A stretch of 64,000 nt of DNA, taken from Occultella glacieicola (GTDB taxonomy: Bacteria > Actinomycetota > Actinomycetes > Actinomycetales > Beutenbergiaceae). The number at the start of each line of letters is the position of its first letter. The first letter of the stretch is position 1. Positions 9,161 through 19,765 of this stretch are shown here, piece by piece. The position numbers were made by a program, and so were the translations under genes. The stretch is taken from the NCBI RefSeq assembly GCF_004353825.1, contig NZ_SMNA01000001.1, forward strand, positions 554,251 to 618,250. The letters run 5' to 3'. The notes under the pieces were generated by a model, which made no database searches, was not told the origin of the DNA, and saw only the letters and a list, made by a program, of their open reading frames with translations.

Positions 9161-9660
9161 CGGACAAGGAACGCTGGACCGCCGCGGAGGTGGCCTCGGC
9201 CGCCGAACCCCTCGACGACCGGGACGCGGCGATGCTCGCCGGACTGCGCCGGTTCTACGAGGAGCAGGACCCGGTCCCGGACGGGCTCGTGGACCGGCTC
9301 AAGTTCGCCGTCGCCCTGTCCGAGCTGATGACGGAGGTGGCCGAGCTCACCCGGGTGCCCACCGTCGCAGCCGGGGTCCGCTCCGAGGTCGCGGTGACCC
9401 GCACCCACACCCTGACGTTCTCGGCCGAGTCCCTGACGGCGATGGTCACCGTGGGGCACAGCGGCACCAGCGCCCGCCTCGATGGGTGGATCGCCCCGCC
9501 GCGCGAGCTCGCGGTGCGCCTGCGGATGGACGGTCGCGAGCTGAGCACCCGCAGCGAACCGACCGGACGGTTCGTCTTCGACAACGTCCCCGAGGGCTTC
9601 GTGCAACTGGTCTTCGAGATCGGCACCACTACGGTGGTGACACCGCTCTTCGAACTGTAG
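9157..9660 (+). CDS. Carboxypeptidase-regulatory-like small protein of the sigma/CHAT operon
   Basis: A 167-aa protein. The N-terminal half is helical and acidic (LDDRDAAMLAGLRRFYEEQD), the part where a sigma-binding helix could lie. The C-terminal half looks like a carboxypeptidase-regulatory/transthyretin-like beta-sandwich (ARLDGWIAPP...FVFDNVPEGFVQLVF). It has no signal peptide and no catalytic residues are recognisable. The ATG overlaps the sigma-factor stop by 4 nt. A role as the missing anti-sigma factor or as an adaptor between sigma factor and CHAT protease is inference from position only. Confidence 0.65.
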   Translation: MTDKERWTAAEVASAAEPLDDRDAAMLAGLRRFYEEQDPVPDGLVDRLKFAVALSELMTEVAELTRVPTVAAGVRSEVAVTRTHTLTFSAESLTAMVTVGHSGTSARLDGWIAPPRELAVRLRMDGRELSTRSEPTGRFVFDNVPEGFVQLVFEIGTTTVVTPLFEL

Positions 9661-9686
9661 GAGCCGAACCCTCCGGAGGCCCGCAG

Positions 9687-12278
9687 GTGCTCGACCTGGA
9701 CCTGGCAGAGCAACGACTCACGGAGGGGCTCGGGCGCAACGCCGAGGGCCACTCCGCGGCGGCCGCGCGGATGCTCCGCGACCTGGTCCGCACGGTCGAG
9801 ACCGCCGCGGACCGGAGACCGGCCGCCGAGCTCGTGCTCGCCCGGGCCTACGTCGGCCTGGCCACCTCCACGTTCGACACCGATGCCGACCTGACCGCGG
9901 CCCAGACGCTCCTGCGCCGGGCCGCCGACCATGCCGAGGCGGCCGGTGCGGACGCCGTGCGGGCGGCGATCCGTGGACAGCAGGCGCTGCTGCTGATGCG
10001 GTCCGGGCGGCTGGCCGACGCCGCGGACGCGTTCGGGCGCGCCATGGAGCTGATCGATGTCGCCCTGCCGCGGGACCAGGTCCGGATCCTGGTGAACCGG
10101 GGCACGCTCGCCCTGGAGTTCGGCCGGCTGGACCAGGCGCGCGTGGACCTGCGCGCCGGCGTGCGGATCGCCGCCGCCGAGGGCGATGTGCTCGTCGAGT
10201 CGATGGCCCGGCACAACCTCGGCTACACCGACTTCCTGGCCGGGAACCTGCCGCGGGCGCTGGCGGAGATGTCCGCTGCCGCGGACATCGCCCCGGGCGG
10301 GCGCACCCCGGTGTTCTACCTGGACCGTGCCCGGGTGCTCCGGGAGGCCGGTCTGGTCCGGGACGCCGACGTCGCCCTCGCCTCCGCGGCGGAGGAGTTC
10401 CGGGCGGACCGGCGCGGCCAGGAGCTGGCCGAGGTGGAACTGCTGCGCGCCGAGTGTGCGCTCGTCGAGGGCGCCCCGGACCGTGGGCGCACGCTCGCCC
10501 TGGGCGCCGCGAGGCGGTTCCGTCGCCGCGGCAACGTGATGTGGCAGCGACGCAGCGAGTTCGTGGCCCTGCGCTGCGAGCGGGCGCTCGCCGCGGAGTC
10601 TCCGGCTCGGCTGTCCCGCCTGGCGACCCGGATCACCGACTTCGTCGAGACGGTCGCGGCGGAGGGGCGCCGGGACCTCGCCGACGCCGGTGGCCTGCTG
10701 CTGGCCGGCACCCTGCTCGCCGCGGGCGAGGACCCGGTCCGTGCCGGCGCCGAGGGGGCCGAGGGTGCCGAGGGTGCCGCGAAGACAGCGTCGCTCGACG
10801 CCGTGCTCCGGCTGCGCCCGGACGACACGTTCCGGACGCGCATCGAACGGCGTGAGGTGCGGGCCCAGCTCGCCCTCGCCCGGCACGATCCCGCGCGGGC
10901 CCGGCGTGAGGTGCGGGTCGGCCTCGCCGAGCTGACCGATCACCGGGCCAGGTTCGACTCCCTCGACCTGCGCACCGCCGCGGCCGTGCACGGGTCGCGC
11001 CTGGCCGGCCTCGGCACGGCGCTGGCTCTCGCCGACGGCGGTGCGGCGCGGCTGTTCGACAGCCTCGAGTGGGCCCGGTCGGTCCTGGTCCGGGTGCCGG
11101 GCGTGAGTGGGCCGGCGGACCCGGAGGGAGCCGAGTTGCTCGGCGCGCTGCGGCGTGCGGAGGAGGAGTCCCGCGACCTGATCGGTGAGCCCGAGCACGC
11201 CGCCGAGCGGGCGCGGCTGCGGGAGCGGGTGGCCGACCTGCAGCGTCAGATCCGGTCCCGGGCCTGGGAGCGCGACGGCGCGGCTCCGGTCGACACGGAG
11301 GTCGTCACCCTCGGGCGGGTCCGCGAGGTGCTGCGGACCGATCCCGGCGCCACGCTCGTGAACTTCGGTGCGTACGGCGGCCGGTGGTACGCCGTGGAGG
11401 TCACCGCCGGCCGGGCCCGGGTCCGCGAGCTCGGATCCACCACGCAGGTGGCCGAGCTGATGCGGCGGGTGCGGGCCGATCTCGACGCGTTGGCGCTGCC
11501 GCTGCTGCCCGAGCCGATCGCGAGCACCGTCCGGACCGCGCTCGCGGACGAGCTGGCCCAGTTGGACGAGATCCTGCTCGCCGGCTCCGGGGCGGGCGGG
11601 CCCCTCGTGCTCGCGACCGGTGGGAATCTCGCGGCGGTGCCCTGGACCCTGCTGCCGTCCCGGCGCGGACTGCCTACCGTCGTCGCCCCGAGCGCAACGA
11701 TGTGGTGGCGCGCCTGGCGGGCCGGCGTGCGTCCGGACCGGCCGTCGGTGCTGGCTGTCGCCGGTCCCGGCCTGGATCGAGCCGAGGACGAGGCCGCCCG
11801 GGTTGGCGCGGCCTGGCCCGGCGCCGAGGTCCTCGGTGGGGTCGGCGCCACCGCCGCCCGGGTGCGCACGGCGCTGGCCGACCACGACGTGATCCATGTG
11901 GCCGCGCACGGGGTGCACCAGTCCCAGAGCCCGCTGTTCTCCTCGCTGCGGCTGGCGGACGGCCCGTTGTTCGCGCACGAGCTCGAGGACCAGAACCTGC
12001 GCGGCGGCTGCGTGCTCATCTCGGCGTGCGAGGCCGGGCTGGTCAGCGTCCGGCCCGGCGACCAGCCGCTCGGGCTCGCGAGCGTGCTGCTGCAGCTGGG
12101 CACGCGCGCCGTGGTGGCCGGGGTGGCGAACGTGAACGACCGGGCCGCGGCGGACGTGATGACGGACGTGCACACACGCCTGGCGGCCGGTACGGACTCC
12201 GCGACGGCGCTCGCTGCGGCCCTGGCCGACCACGACGGCCCGCCCGCCCCCTTCGTCTGCTACGGCAGCGCCTGGTAG
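9687..12278 (+). CDS. TPR-CHAT caspase-like protease
   Basis: An 863-aa protein. Residues about 1-480 are alpha-helical TPR-like repeats (ALLLMRSGRLADAADAFGRA; ARHNLGYTDFLAGNLPRAL), and the C-terminal third is a CHAT domain of the caspase superfamily. The dyad is visible: His741 in VAAHG and Cys781 in ISACEAG. The GTG start at 9687 has GGAGG 7 nt upstream. CHAT proteases cut target proteins on a signal sensed by the repeats; the target is unknown. It is the last gene of the S8-sigma operon. A short AEG repeat occurs where the DNA repeats gagggtgcc near 10755. Confidence 0.9.
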   Translation: MLDLDLAEQRLTEGLGRNAEGHSAAAARMLRDLVRTVETAADRRPAAELVLARAYVGLATSTFDTDADLTAAQTLLRRAADHAEAAGADAVRAAIRGQQALLLMRSGRLADAADAFGRAMELIDVALPRDQVRILVNRGTLALEFGRLDQARVDLRAGVRIAAAEGDVLVESMARHNLGYTDFLAGNLPRALAEMSAAADIAPGGRTPVFYLDRARVLREAGLVRDADVALASAAEEFRADRRGQELAEVELLRAECALVEGAPDRGRTLALGAARRFRRRGNVMWQRRSEFVALRCERALAAESPARLSRLATRITDFVETVAAEGRRDLADAGGLLLAGTLLAAGEDPVRAGAEGAEGAEGAAKTASLDAVLRLRPDDTFRTRIERREVRAQLALARHDPARARREVRVGLAELTDHRARFDSLDLRTAAAVHGSRLAGLGTALALADGGAARLFDSLEWARSVLVRVPGVSGPADPEGAELLGALRRAEEESRDLIGEPEHAAERARLRERVADLQRQIRSRAWERDGAAPVDTEVVTLGRVREVLRTDPGATLVNFGAYGGRWYAVEVTAGRARVRELGSTTQVAELMRRVRADLDALALPLLPEPIASTVRTALADELAQLDEILLAGSGAGGPLVLATGGNLAAVPWTLLPSRRGLPTVVAPSATMWWRAWRAGVRPDRPSVLAVAGPGLDRAEDEAARVGAAWPGAEVLGGVGATAARVRTALADHDVIHVAAHGVHQSQSPLFSSLRLADGPLFAHELEDQNLRGGCVLISACEAGLVSVRPGDQPLGLASVLLQLGTRAVVAGVANVNDRAAADVMTDVHTRLAAGTDSATALAAALADHDGPPAPFVCYGSAW

Positions 12279-12305
12279 CGGGCGGATCGGGTCACGTCGG
12301 CCGCC

Positions 12306-13102
12306 TCACCACGGGACCACGCCGAAGCGGTCCGTGAACGTCCCGGTGACCCCCGGTCCCGCCTGCGCGGCCGCGACGATGGCGTCCGTACCCTCCATGA
12401 GGGTCTGGGTGCCCTCCGGGCTCATGTCGGTCGCCGTGTACCCGGGGTCCACGAGGTTGAACTGCACCTGCTCGATGGCACGCGCGTACTGGGTGGTCAT
12501 CATGTTCAGGGCGGCCTTGGACGAGGTGTAGACGAGGCCTGGATCGCGTGCTCCATGCGCCTGGGGTCGGACGTGACGGCGATCGAACCGAGGCCGCTGG
12601 AGACCATGACCACCCGGGGGCGCCGGGCGGCGCGCAGCAACGGCAGGAAGGCCTGCGTCACCCGGACCGGACCGAGCACGTTCACCCCATAGGGGCCGAG
12701 GAAGTCCGCCGCGGTGGTCCGCGCCGGGTCGCCGGTCGCGCCGAGCACGCCGGCGTTGTTGACCAGGACGTCGAGGTGGTCGTGGTTCGCGCGGACCTGT
12801 TCGACGGCGGCCGTCACGGAGTCCTGCGACGTCACGTCGAGCGCGACGGCCCTCACGTCCAGGCCCGCGGCGACCAGGTCCGCCGCCGCGGCGTCGCCGC
12901 GCCCGGGATCGCGGGCGCCGAGCAGGACCCGCCAGCCGAGCTCGCCGAGGCGGCGAGCGGTGGTGAGCCCGAGGCCACGGTTGGCGCCGGTGATCAGCAC
13001 CGTGGTCGCCTCGCCGGCGGGCTCGCGGGCGTCGGGTCGATGGTCGACGGCGGAGGTCAGGTGGGTCGGTCGGCCTGCGGTGGTCGAATCGGTGGTTGCC
13101 AT
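12306..13102 (-). pseudogene. SDR family oxidoreductase, frameshifted
   Basis: The first part reads as a classical short-chain dehydrogenase: TTVLITGANRGLGLTTARRL is the NAD(P)-binding Gly motif, then VLVNNAGVLG and VVMVSSGLGS. After MEHAIQ the frame closes, while another minus frame continues with GLVYTSSKAALNMM (catalytic YxxxK) and VDPGYTATDM to a stop at 12306. The two parts join near 12535-12550 and need a 1-nt deletion relative to an intact gene; the span of 797 nt is one short of a multiple of three. Either the gene is broken or the assembly lacks one base. The ATG at 13102 is divergent from an HTH regulator, the usual pairing. Confidence 0.8.
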
Positions 13103-13213
13103 GGCCCCACCGTTGCTCCGGGGTCCGGGTGGGTCCAGGTAGCGCGGATCCTGGGAGCCGCGGTACCAGGATCCGCGACCGTCGACCCTCGCGGTGGCAG
13201 CCCGCCGGGGGGC

Positions 13214-14083
13214 ATGCTGGTGGGCGTGAACCGCAACGAGCTGGCCGCCCTGCTGCGCCGAGCCCGGGAGCGGGTGCGCCCCGAGGACGTCGGCCTGCCG
13301 GCCGGGTCCCGGCGTCGGGTGCCGGGCCTGCGCCGGGAGGAGGTCGCCCAGCTCGCCGGGCTGAGCGTGGAGTACATCGTCCGGCTGGAGCAGGGCCGCG
13401 GGCCGCACCCCTCCACGCAGGTGCTGCAGGCGCTATCCCGTGCCCTGCGGCTGCCCGATCCCGAGCGTGACCAGTTGTACGTGCTCGCGGATGCGGCGCC
13501 ACCGCGACCGGGACAGATCCAGATGACCGTGCGGCCCGGCCTGCTCCGGCTGCTCGATCGGCTCACGGACCTGCCCGCCCTGGTGCTCTCCGCGAAGAGC
13601 GACGTGCTGGCCTGGAACCCGATGGCCGCGGCGCTGCTCGGGGACCTGTCCCGGTGGCCCGACCGGGAGCGCAACATCATCTGGCAGCGGTTCCTGGGCA
13701 CCGGGCCCGGGCGGGTCGCGATGGCTCCGGAGGAACGGGAGGCGGTGAAACTGACGTCCGTGGCGACCCTGCGCACGGCGATGGCGCGCTACCCCGAGGA
13801 CCTCGCGTTGCTGCGCCTCATCTCCGGCCTGCGCCGCGGTAGTGCGGAGTTCGAACGACTGTGGGGCGAGGGGCACACCTGCGACTGGCGCTCGCTCACG
13901 ACCACGGTGGACCACCCCGACCTCGGCAGGCTCGTGCTCGACTGCGACACCGTCTCGATGCCCTGCGCGGATCAGAGCATGATCATCTACTCGGCGACCC
14001 CCGGCACGCCCGCCGCCCAGGCGCTCGCGCTGCTCCGGGTGACCGAGTCGCAGGACCTCGCCCCGACCGGGGCGTCGTACTGA
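13214..14083 (+). CDS. HTH transcriptional regulator with MmyB-like ligand domain
   Basis: A 289-aa regulator. The N-terminal XRE-type helix-turn-helix is clear (RVPGLRREEVAQLAGLSVEY, residues about 33-60), followed by the MmyB-like PAS-type sensor (VLSAKSDVLAWNPMAAALLGDL; ATLRTAMARYPEDLAL). Such regulators usually control a divergent SDR gene, which is the frameshifted gene here. The ATG at 13214 follows a GGGGGG run; GTG 13226 is an alternative. If the SDR is truly dead the regulator may have lost its main target. Confidence 0.88.
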   Translation: MLVGVNRNELAALLRRARERVRPEDVGLPAGSRRRVPGLRREEVAQLAGLSVEYIVRLEQGRGPHPSTQVLQALSRALRLPDPERDQLYVLADAAPPRPGQIQMTVRPGLLRLLDRLTDLPALVLSAKSDVLAWNPMAAALLGDLSRWPDRERNIIWQRFLGTGPGRVAMAPEEREAVKLTSVATLRTAMARYPEDLALLRLISGLRRGSAEFERLWGEGHTCDWRSLTTTVDHPDLGRLVLDCDTVSMPCADQSMIIYSATPGTPAAQALALLRVTESQDLAPTGASY

Positions 14084-14103
14084 ACCCATCGATCCCGATC
14101 AGA

Positions 14104-14124
14104 GTTGAGTGGAATAGACTCAAC
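14104..14124. promoter_or_regulatory. HAIR element (HspR operator) of clpB
   Basis: GTTGAGT-N7-ACTCAAC is a perfect inverted repeat that matches the HAIR consensus (CTTGAGT-N7-ACTCAAG) bound by HspR in actinobacteria. It lies 51 nt upstream of the clpB start codon. HspR, whose gene usually sits in the dnaK operon, is not in this window. Confidence 0.9.
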
Positions 14125-14175
14125 CTTGGGTGGCGTTGTCACGATCAGACACAGCACTGAAATCCGGAGGTTCGA

Positions 14176-16773
<2,598 letters not shown>

Positions 16774-16778
16774 CCTGC

Positions 16779-16816
16779 GGTGACGCCGCGATCGGTCAGC
16801 CGATCGCGGCGTCACC
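16779..16816. terminator. Bidirectional hairpin between clpB and septum-formation gene
   Basis: A perfect 17-bp stem (GGTGACGCCGCGATCGG and its complement) with a TCAG loop separates two convergent genes. The loop contains the stop codon of the minus-strand gene, so the stem encodes that protein's last residues (TAGDAAIG). No U-tract follows on either side, as is common in high-GC actinobacteria. Confidence 0.8.
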
Positions 16817-17605
16817 CGCGGTGAAGCTGCCGGTGAACTCCAGTCCGTCGGTCGCGGTGACCAGGCAGGTCAGCTTGCGGTCCCCGGCGTCCCAGGTGTC
16901 CTCGGACGGGTAGAGCGTGTGGTAGCCGATGTGCTCGGTGTCGAAGTCCGAGGGGAGTACCTCACCGATCGCGTCGAAGCAGAAGTCGTCCGCACGGCTC
17001 TGGAAGTCGTCGGAGAACTCCGAGTCCTCGACGAGTTGCTCGGCGACGACCTCGAAGCCGTGCGGATCGGCGCACGGGACCTGGTCGAGCAGCCGGTTCT
17101 CGTTGTAGTCCAGCGTGAACAGGCAGTTGCCGGGGACGAGGTCGACGTCGGCGATCTCGGTGGGCTCGGACACGTCGTTCGGGTTCGCCTCGGTGCCGCC
17201 ACCACCGCTGCTCAGCCCGCGCACCACGAAGAACCCGACCACCAGCAGGACCACGACGCCGATCGCGATGCCGATGATGGCTCCGGTGTTCCTGGTCGAC
17301 GGCGGCGTCGGACCGCCGTAGTAGCCGGATCCGCCGGGCTGGCTGTAGCCGCCGAAGCTCGGTTGCGAGGCCTGGCCGTACCCGGACTGGGGCGGGGCGC
17401 CGAACCCGGTCTGGGGCGGCTGCTGCCCGTAGGTGGGCGCCGAGCCCGGACCGTAGCCGCCGGGTGGTGGCTGTTGCCCGTAGCCGCCCGGTTGGGGCTG
17501 CTGCCCGTACCCGCCCTGCTGCGGGGGCTGCTGGCCGTAGCCGGGTTGCTGCCCGTACCCGGGCTGCTGACCCTGCTGCTGGTAGGGATCCCACGAGGTG
17601 CTCAT
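16796..17605 (-). CDS. Septum formation family membrane protein, Gln/Gly/Tyr-rich N-terminus
   Basis: A 269-aa protein. Residues 1-105 are low-complexity PGYGQQ-type repeats, followed by one membrane helix (GAIIGIAIGVVVLLVVGFFVV, about 109-129) and an extracellular septum-formation-type domain with the paired Cys motif GNCLFTL...VPCADPH and later DDFCFDA and LTCLV. The family is named for a role near the division septum but its mechanism is unknown. The ATG is at 17605. The last codons lie inside the terminator stem shared with clpB. Confidence 0.8.
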   Translation of the reverse strand: MSTSWDPYQQQGQQPGYGQQPGYGQQPPQQGGYGQQPQPGGYGQQPPPGGYGPGSAPTYGQQPPQTGFGAPPQSGYGQASQPSFGGYSQPGGSGYYGGPTPPSTRNTGAIIGIAIGVVVLLVVGFFVVRGLSSGGGGTEANPNDVSEPTEIADVDLVPGNCLFTLDYNENRLLDQVPCADPHGFEVVAEQLVEDSEFSDDFQSRADDFCFDAIGEVLPSDFDTEHIGYHTLYPSEDTWDAGDRKLTCLVTATDGLEFTGSFTAGDAAIG

Positions 17606-17710
17606 GATGCGAACTTTAGGCGCTGCGGACGCGCCCGTCACACGTGTCTCATGGGCACTTCGGCCCATTTTCGCGCCACCGGTGCCCCGGTGCCGACGGT
17701 CGGAGCCGGC

Positions 17711-18862
17711 TCAGTTGACGAGGTCGCCCTCGAACGGGCCGGTCGCGCCGCGCACCAGGCAGATCACGGTGGTGTTGCCCTGTTGCCAGCCGTCGGCACT
17801 CGGGGCCAGGTGCCACGGGACGACCTCGACATCGCCGGCGTCGAGCGCCTCGGCGTCGGCGTCGCACAGCTCGGTCGCCTCGGTGGCCACCGCCTCCGGG
17901 CCGGGGAAGTCCCCGGTGAGTTCATGGGTGGCGGTCACCTGCGCGATGTGGGCCTCGGCGCACGGCACCAGTCGCACTTCACCGACGGACTGCGAGGGCG
18001 GCAGCGTGTAGATGCAGTTGCCCTCGGCCAGGTTCGCCGAGGCCACGTTGCGGGCGGTCTCCACGTCTCCGGCGACGGGGCGCTCGGTGGCTCGCGCGAC
18101 CGTCCCGTTCAGTGTGAGCGTGACGGCGACCAAGGCCCAGGCGACCGTGAACAGACCACCGAGAACGATCCCGGTCCAGGCCAGGTTCATGCTCCGGCGA
18201 CGGGTGCGCCGCACGCGCGGTCGCGCGAGCAGGCCCAGCACCAGGCCGACGGGGCCGAGGGGTGAGGTGGCGACGCTCGCGACCGCCATCGGTTCGAGCT
18301 TCTGCTTCTCGAAGGCCGGGAAGGTGAACTGCCCGTAACCGCCGCTGCCGGTCGGCTGCGGGCCGGGGTTCGGTGCCGGGCGGCTGCCGTAGGGGCTCTG
18401 CCCACGGGGCTGCGCCGGTGCCTGCGGTCCCGCGTGTGGGATGGGAGGGATCACGGCGCCGGGTGCGCCGCCCGGCTCCGGGAAGTGGTAGCCGCCCTGC
18501 TGTGGCGCGTATCCGCCCTGCTGTGGCGGCTGCCCGCCTTGCTGTGGCGCGTATCCGCCCTGCTGTGGCACGTATCCGCTCTGCTGTGGCGCGTACCCAC
18601 CTTGCTGTGGCGCGTACCCACCGCCCTGTGGTGGCGCATACCCACCCTGCGGCGGTGCCTGACCGCCCGGTGCCGGTACGGCTACGCCGGACGACGGAAC
18701 GGGCCCGCCCGGGGCCGCCGGCGCCGACGGGCCGCCCGGGTTCCCCCAGCCCGAACCCGGGTCGGCCCACCCGCTCGGCTTCGCCGTCGGGTTCGCGCGC
18801 CCGGCAGCGCCGTCGGGAGCGTCCGCCCTCGGGCCGTCGGGCCATGGCGGGGTCTGCGTCAT
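17711..18862 (-). CDS. DUF4190 and septum formation domain membrane protein
   Basis: A 383-aa paralogue of the downstream gene. It has a Pro/Gly/Gln-rich N-terminus with heptad YAPQQGG repeats, a DUF4190-type double membrane helix (VASVATSPLGPVGLVLGLLA; MNLAWTGIVLGGLFTVAWAL) and an outside domain with GNCIYTL...VPCAEAH and ELCDADA, matching the septum-formation pattern of its neighbour. The two genes are in the same direction 105 nt apart and probably arose by duplication with different membrane anchors. Function unknown. Confidence 0.8.
   Translation of the reverse strand: MTQTPPWPDGPRADAPDGAAGRANPTAKPSGWADPGSGWGNPGGPSAPAAPGGPVPSSGVAVPAPGGQAPPQGGYAPPQGGGYAPQQGGYAPQQSGYVPQQGGYAPQQGGQPPQQGGYAPQQGGYHFPEPGGAPGAVIPPIPHAGPQAPAQPRGQSPYGSRPAPNPGPQPTGSGGYGQFTFPAFEKQKLEPMAVASVATSPLGPVGLVLGLLARPRVRRTRRRSMNLAWTGIVLGGLFTVAWALVAVTLTLNGTVARATERPVAGDVETARNVASANLAEGNCIYTLPPSQSVGEVRLVPCAEAHIAQVTATHELTGDFPGPEAVATEATELCDADAEALDAGDVEVVPWHLAPSADGWQQGNTTVICLVRGATGPFEGDLVN
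18488..18658 (-). repeat. In-frame YAPQQGG-type tandem repeats
   Basis: About eight heptad-like units of the kind GYAPQQG (residues about 69-125 of the upstream septum-formation gene) are encoded by near-identical 21-nt DNA repeats built on tgctgtggcgcgta. Unit number could change by slippage without breaking the frame. Confidence 0.8.
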
Positions 18863-18915
18863 GGACCGACCTTAACGTCCCCGGCGCCGGGGCGGACCAC
18901 CGCTCGCTCGCACGG

Positions 18916-19710
18916 TCACAGGGTCGGCGGGTCCAGTTCCAGCACCACCGGCACGTGGTCCGAGGCGCCCTTGCCCTTGCGCTCGTTGCGGTCCACCGCG
19001 ACGCCGCGCACCCGCTCCGCGAACCCCGTCGACGTCAGCGCGAAGTCGATCCGCATGCCCTCGTTCCGGGGGAACCGGAGCCGCTGGTAGTCCCAGTACG
19101 TGTACACCTGCGGCAGGTGCGCGCGGGTCACCTCGGCGAAGCCGGCCGCCTCGATCGCGGCGAACGCGGCCCGCTCGGGTGGGGAGACGTGGGTGGCGCC
19201 CTCGAACACGGACATGTCCCAGACGTCGTCGTCCCGGGGCGCGACGTTCCAGTCGCCGACCAGAGCGATCATCGCGGCGGGGTCGGCGGTCAACCATCCC
19301 GTGCCCGCCTCGCGCAGCGCGGCCAGCCAGGCGAGCTTGTACTCGTAGTGCGGGTCGCCGAGGGTGCGCCCGTTCGGGACGTAGAGACTCCAGATCCGCA
19401 GCCCCGCGCAGGTGGCCCCGATCGCGCGGGCCTCGACTCCTGCGGGATCGCCCCAGCCGGGCTGCCCGGGGAAGGCGCGGTGCACGTCGGTCAGCCCGAC
19501 CCGGGACGCGATCGCGACCCCGTTCCACTGGTTCAGCCCGTGATGGGCCACCTCGTATCCGAGGGCCTCGAACGGCAGGTACGGGAAGGCATCGTCGGCG
19601 CACTTGGTCTCCTGCATCGCCAGCACGTCGGTGCCGGAGCGCTCCAGCCAGGCGGTGACCCGGTCCAGCCGGGCCCTGATCGAGTTCACATTCCAGGTCG
19701 CCACTCGCAC
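18916..19710 (-). CDS. xth: Exodeoxyribonuclease III
   Basis: A 264-aa AP endonuclease/3'-5' exonuclease for base-excision repair. All family motifs are present: ATWNVNSIRARL, QETKCAD (metal Glu), IWSLYVPNG, GDWNVAP (Asp/Asn), YTYWDYQ, MRIDFALTS and KGASDHVPV (catalytic His). The GTG at 19710 is preceded by TACGGT only 6 nt away, the pattern of a leaderless transcript, so the longer upstream reading frame is rejected. It is divergent from pyrE. Confidence 0.95.
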   Translation of the reverse strand: MRVATWNVNSIRARLDRVTAWLERSGTDVLAMQETKCADDAFPYLPFEALGYEVAHHGLNQWNGVAIASRVGLTDVHRAFPGQPGWGDPAGVEARAIGATCAGLRIWSLYVPNGRTLGDPHYEYKLAWLAALREAGTGWLTADPAAMIALVGDWNVAPRDDDVWDMSVFEGATHVSPPERAAFAAIEAAGFAEVTRAHLPQVYTYWDYQRLRFPRNEGMRIDFALTSTGFAERVRGVAVDRNERKGKGASDHVPVVLELDPPTL

Positions 19711-19716
19711 GCCCTC

Positions 19717-19722
19717 ACCGTA
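19717..19722 (-). promoter_or_regulatory. -10 element of exonuclease III (leaderless)
   Basis: TACGGT on the minus strand (TANNNT) lies 6 nt before the GTG at 19710, so transcription would start at or next to the start codon. Confidence 0.6.
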
Positions 19723-19752
19723 TCCGTCGGGGCCGACGCCGCGGTGCGCCGA

Positions 19753-19758
19753 TACGAT
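19753..19758 (+). promoter_or_regulatory. -10 element of pyrE (leaderless)
   Basis: TACGAT lies 7 nt before the pyrE GTG at 19766. Only 30 bp separate it from the opposing exonuclease III -10, so the two upstream promoter regions overlap. Confidence 0.6.
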
Positions 19759-19765
19759 GGCGCCC

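Noticed and set aside
9255..12233. A 992-codon minus-strand frame opposite the CHAT gene
   Set aside because: Shadow frame of high-GC coding sequence; its translation is Arg/Gly/Gln-rich with no domain, while the plus frame has TPR and CHAT motifs.
18488..18658. CRISPR or minisatellite outside genes
   Set aside because: The repeats are in frame inside a septum-formation gene and encode YAPQQGG.
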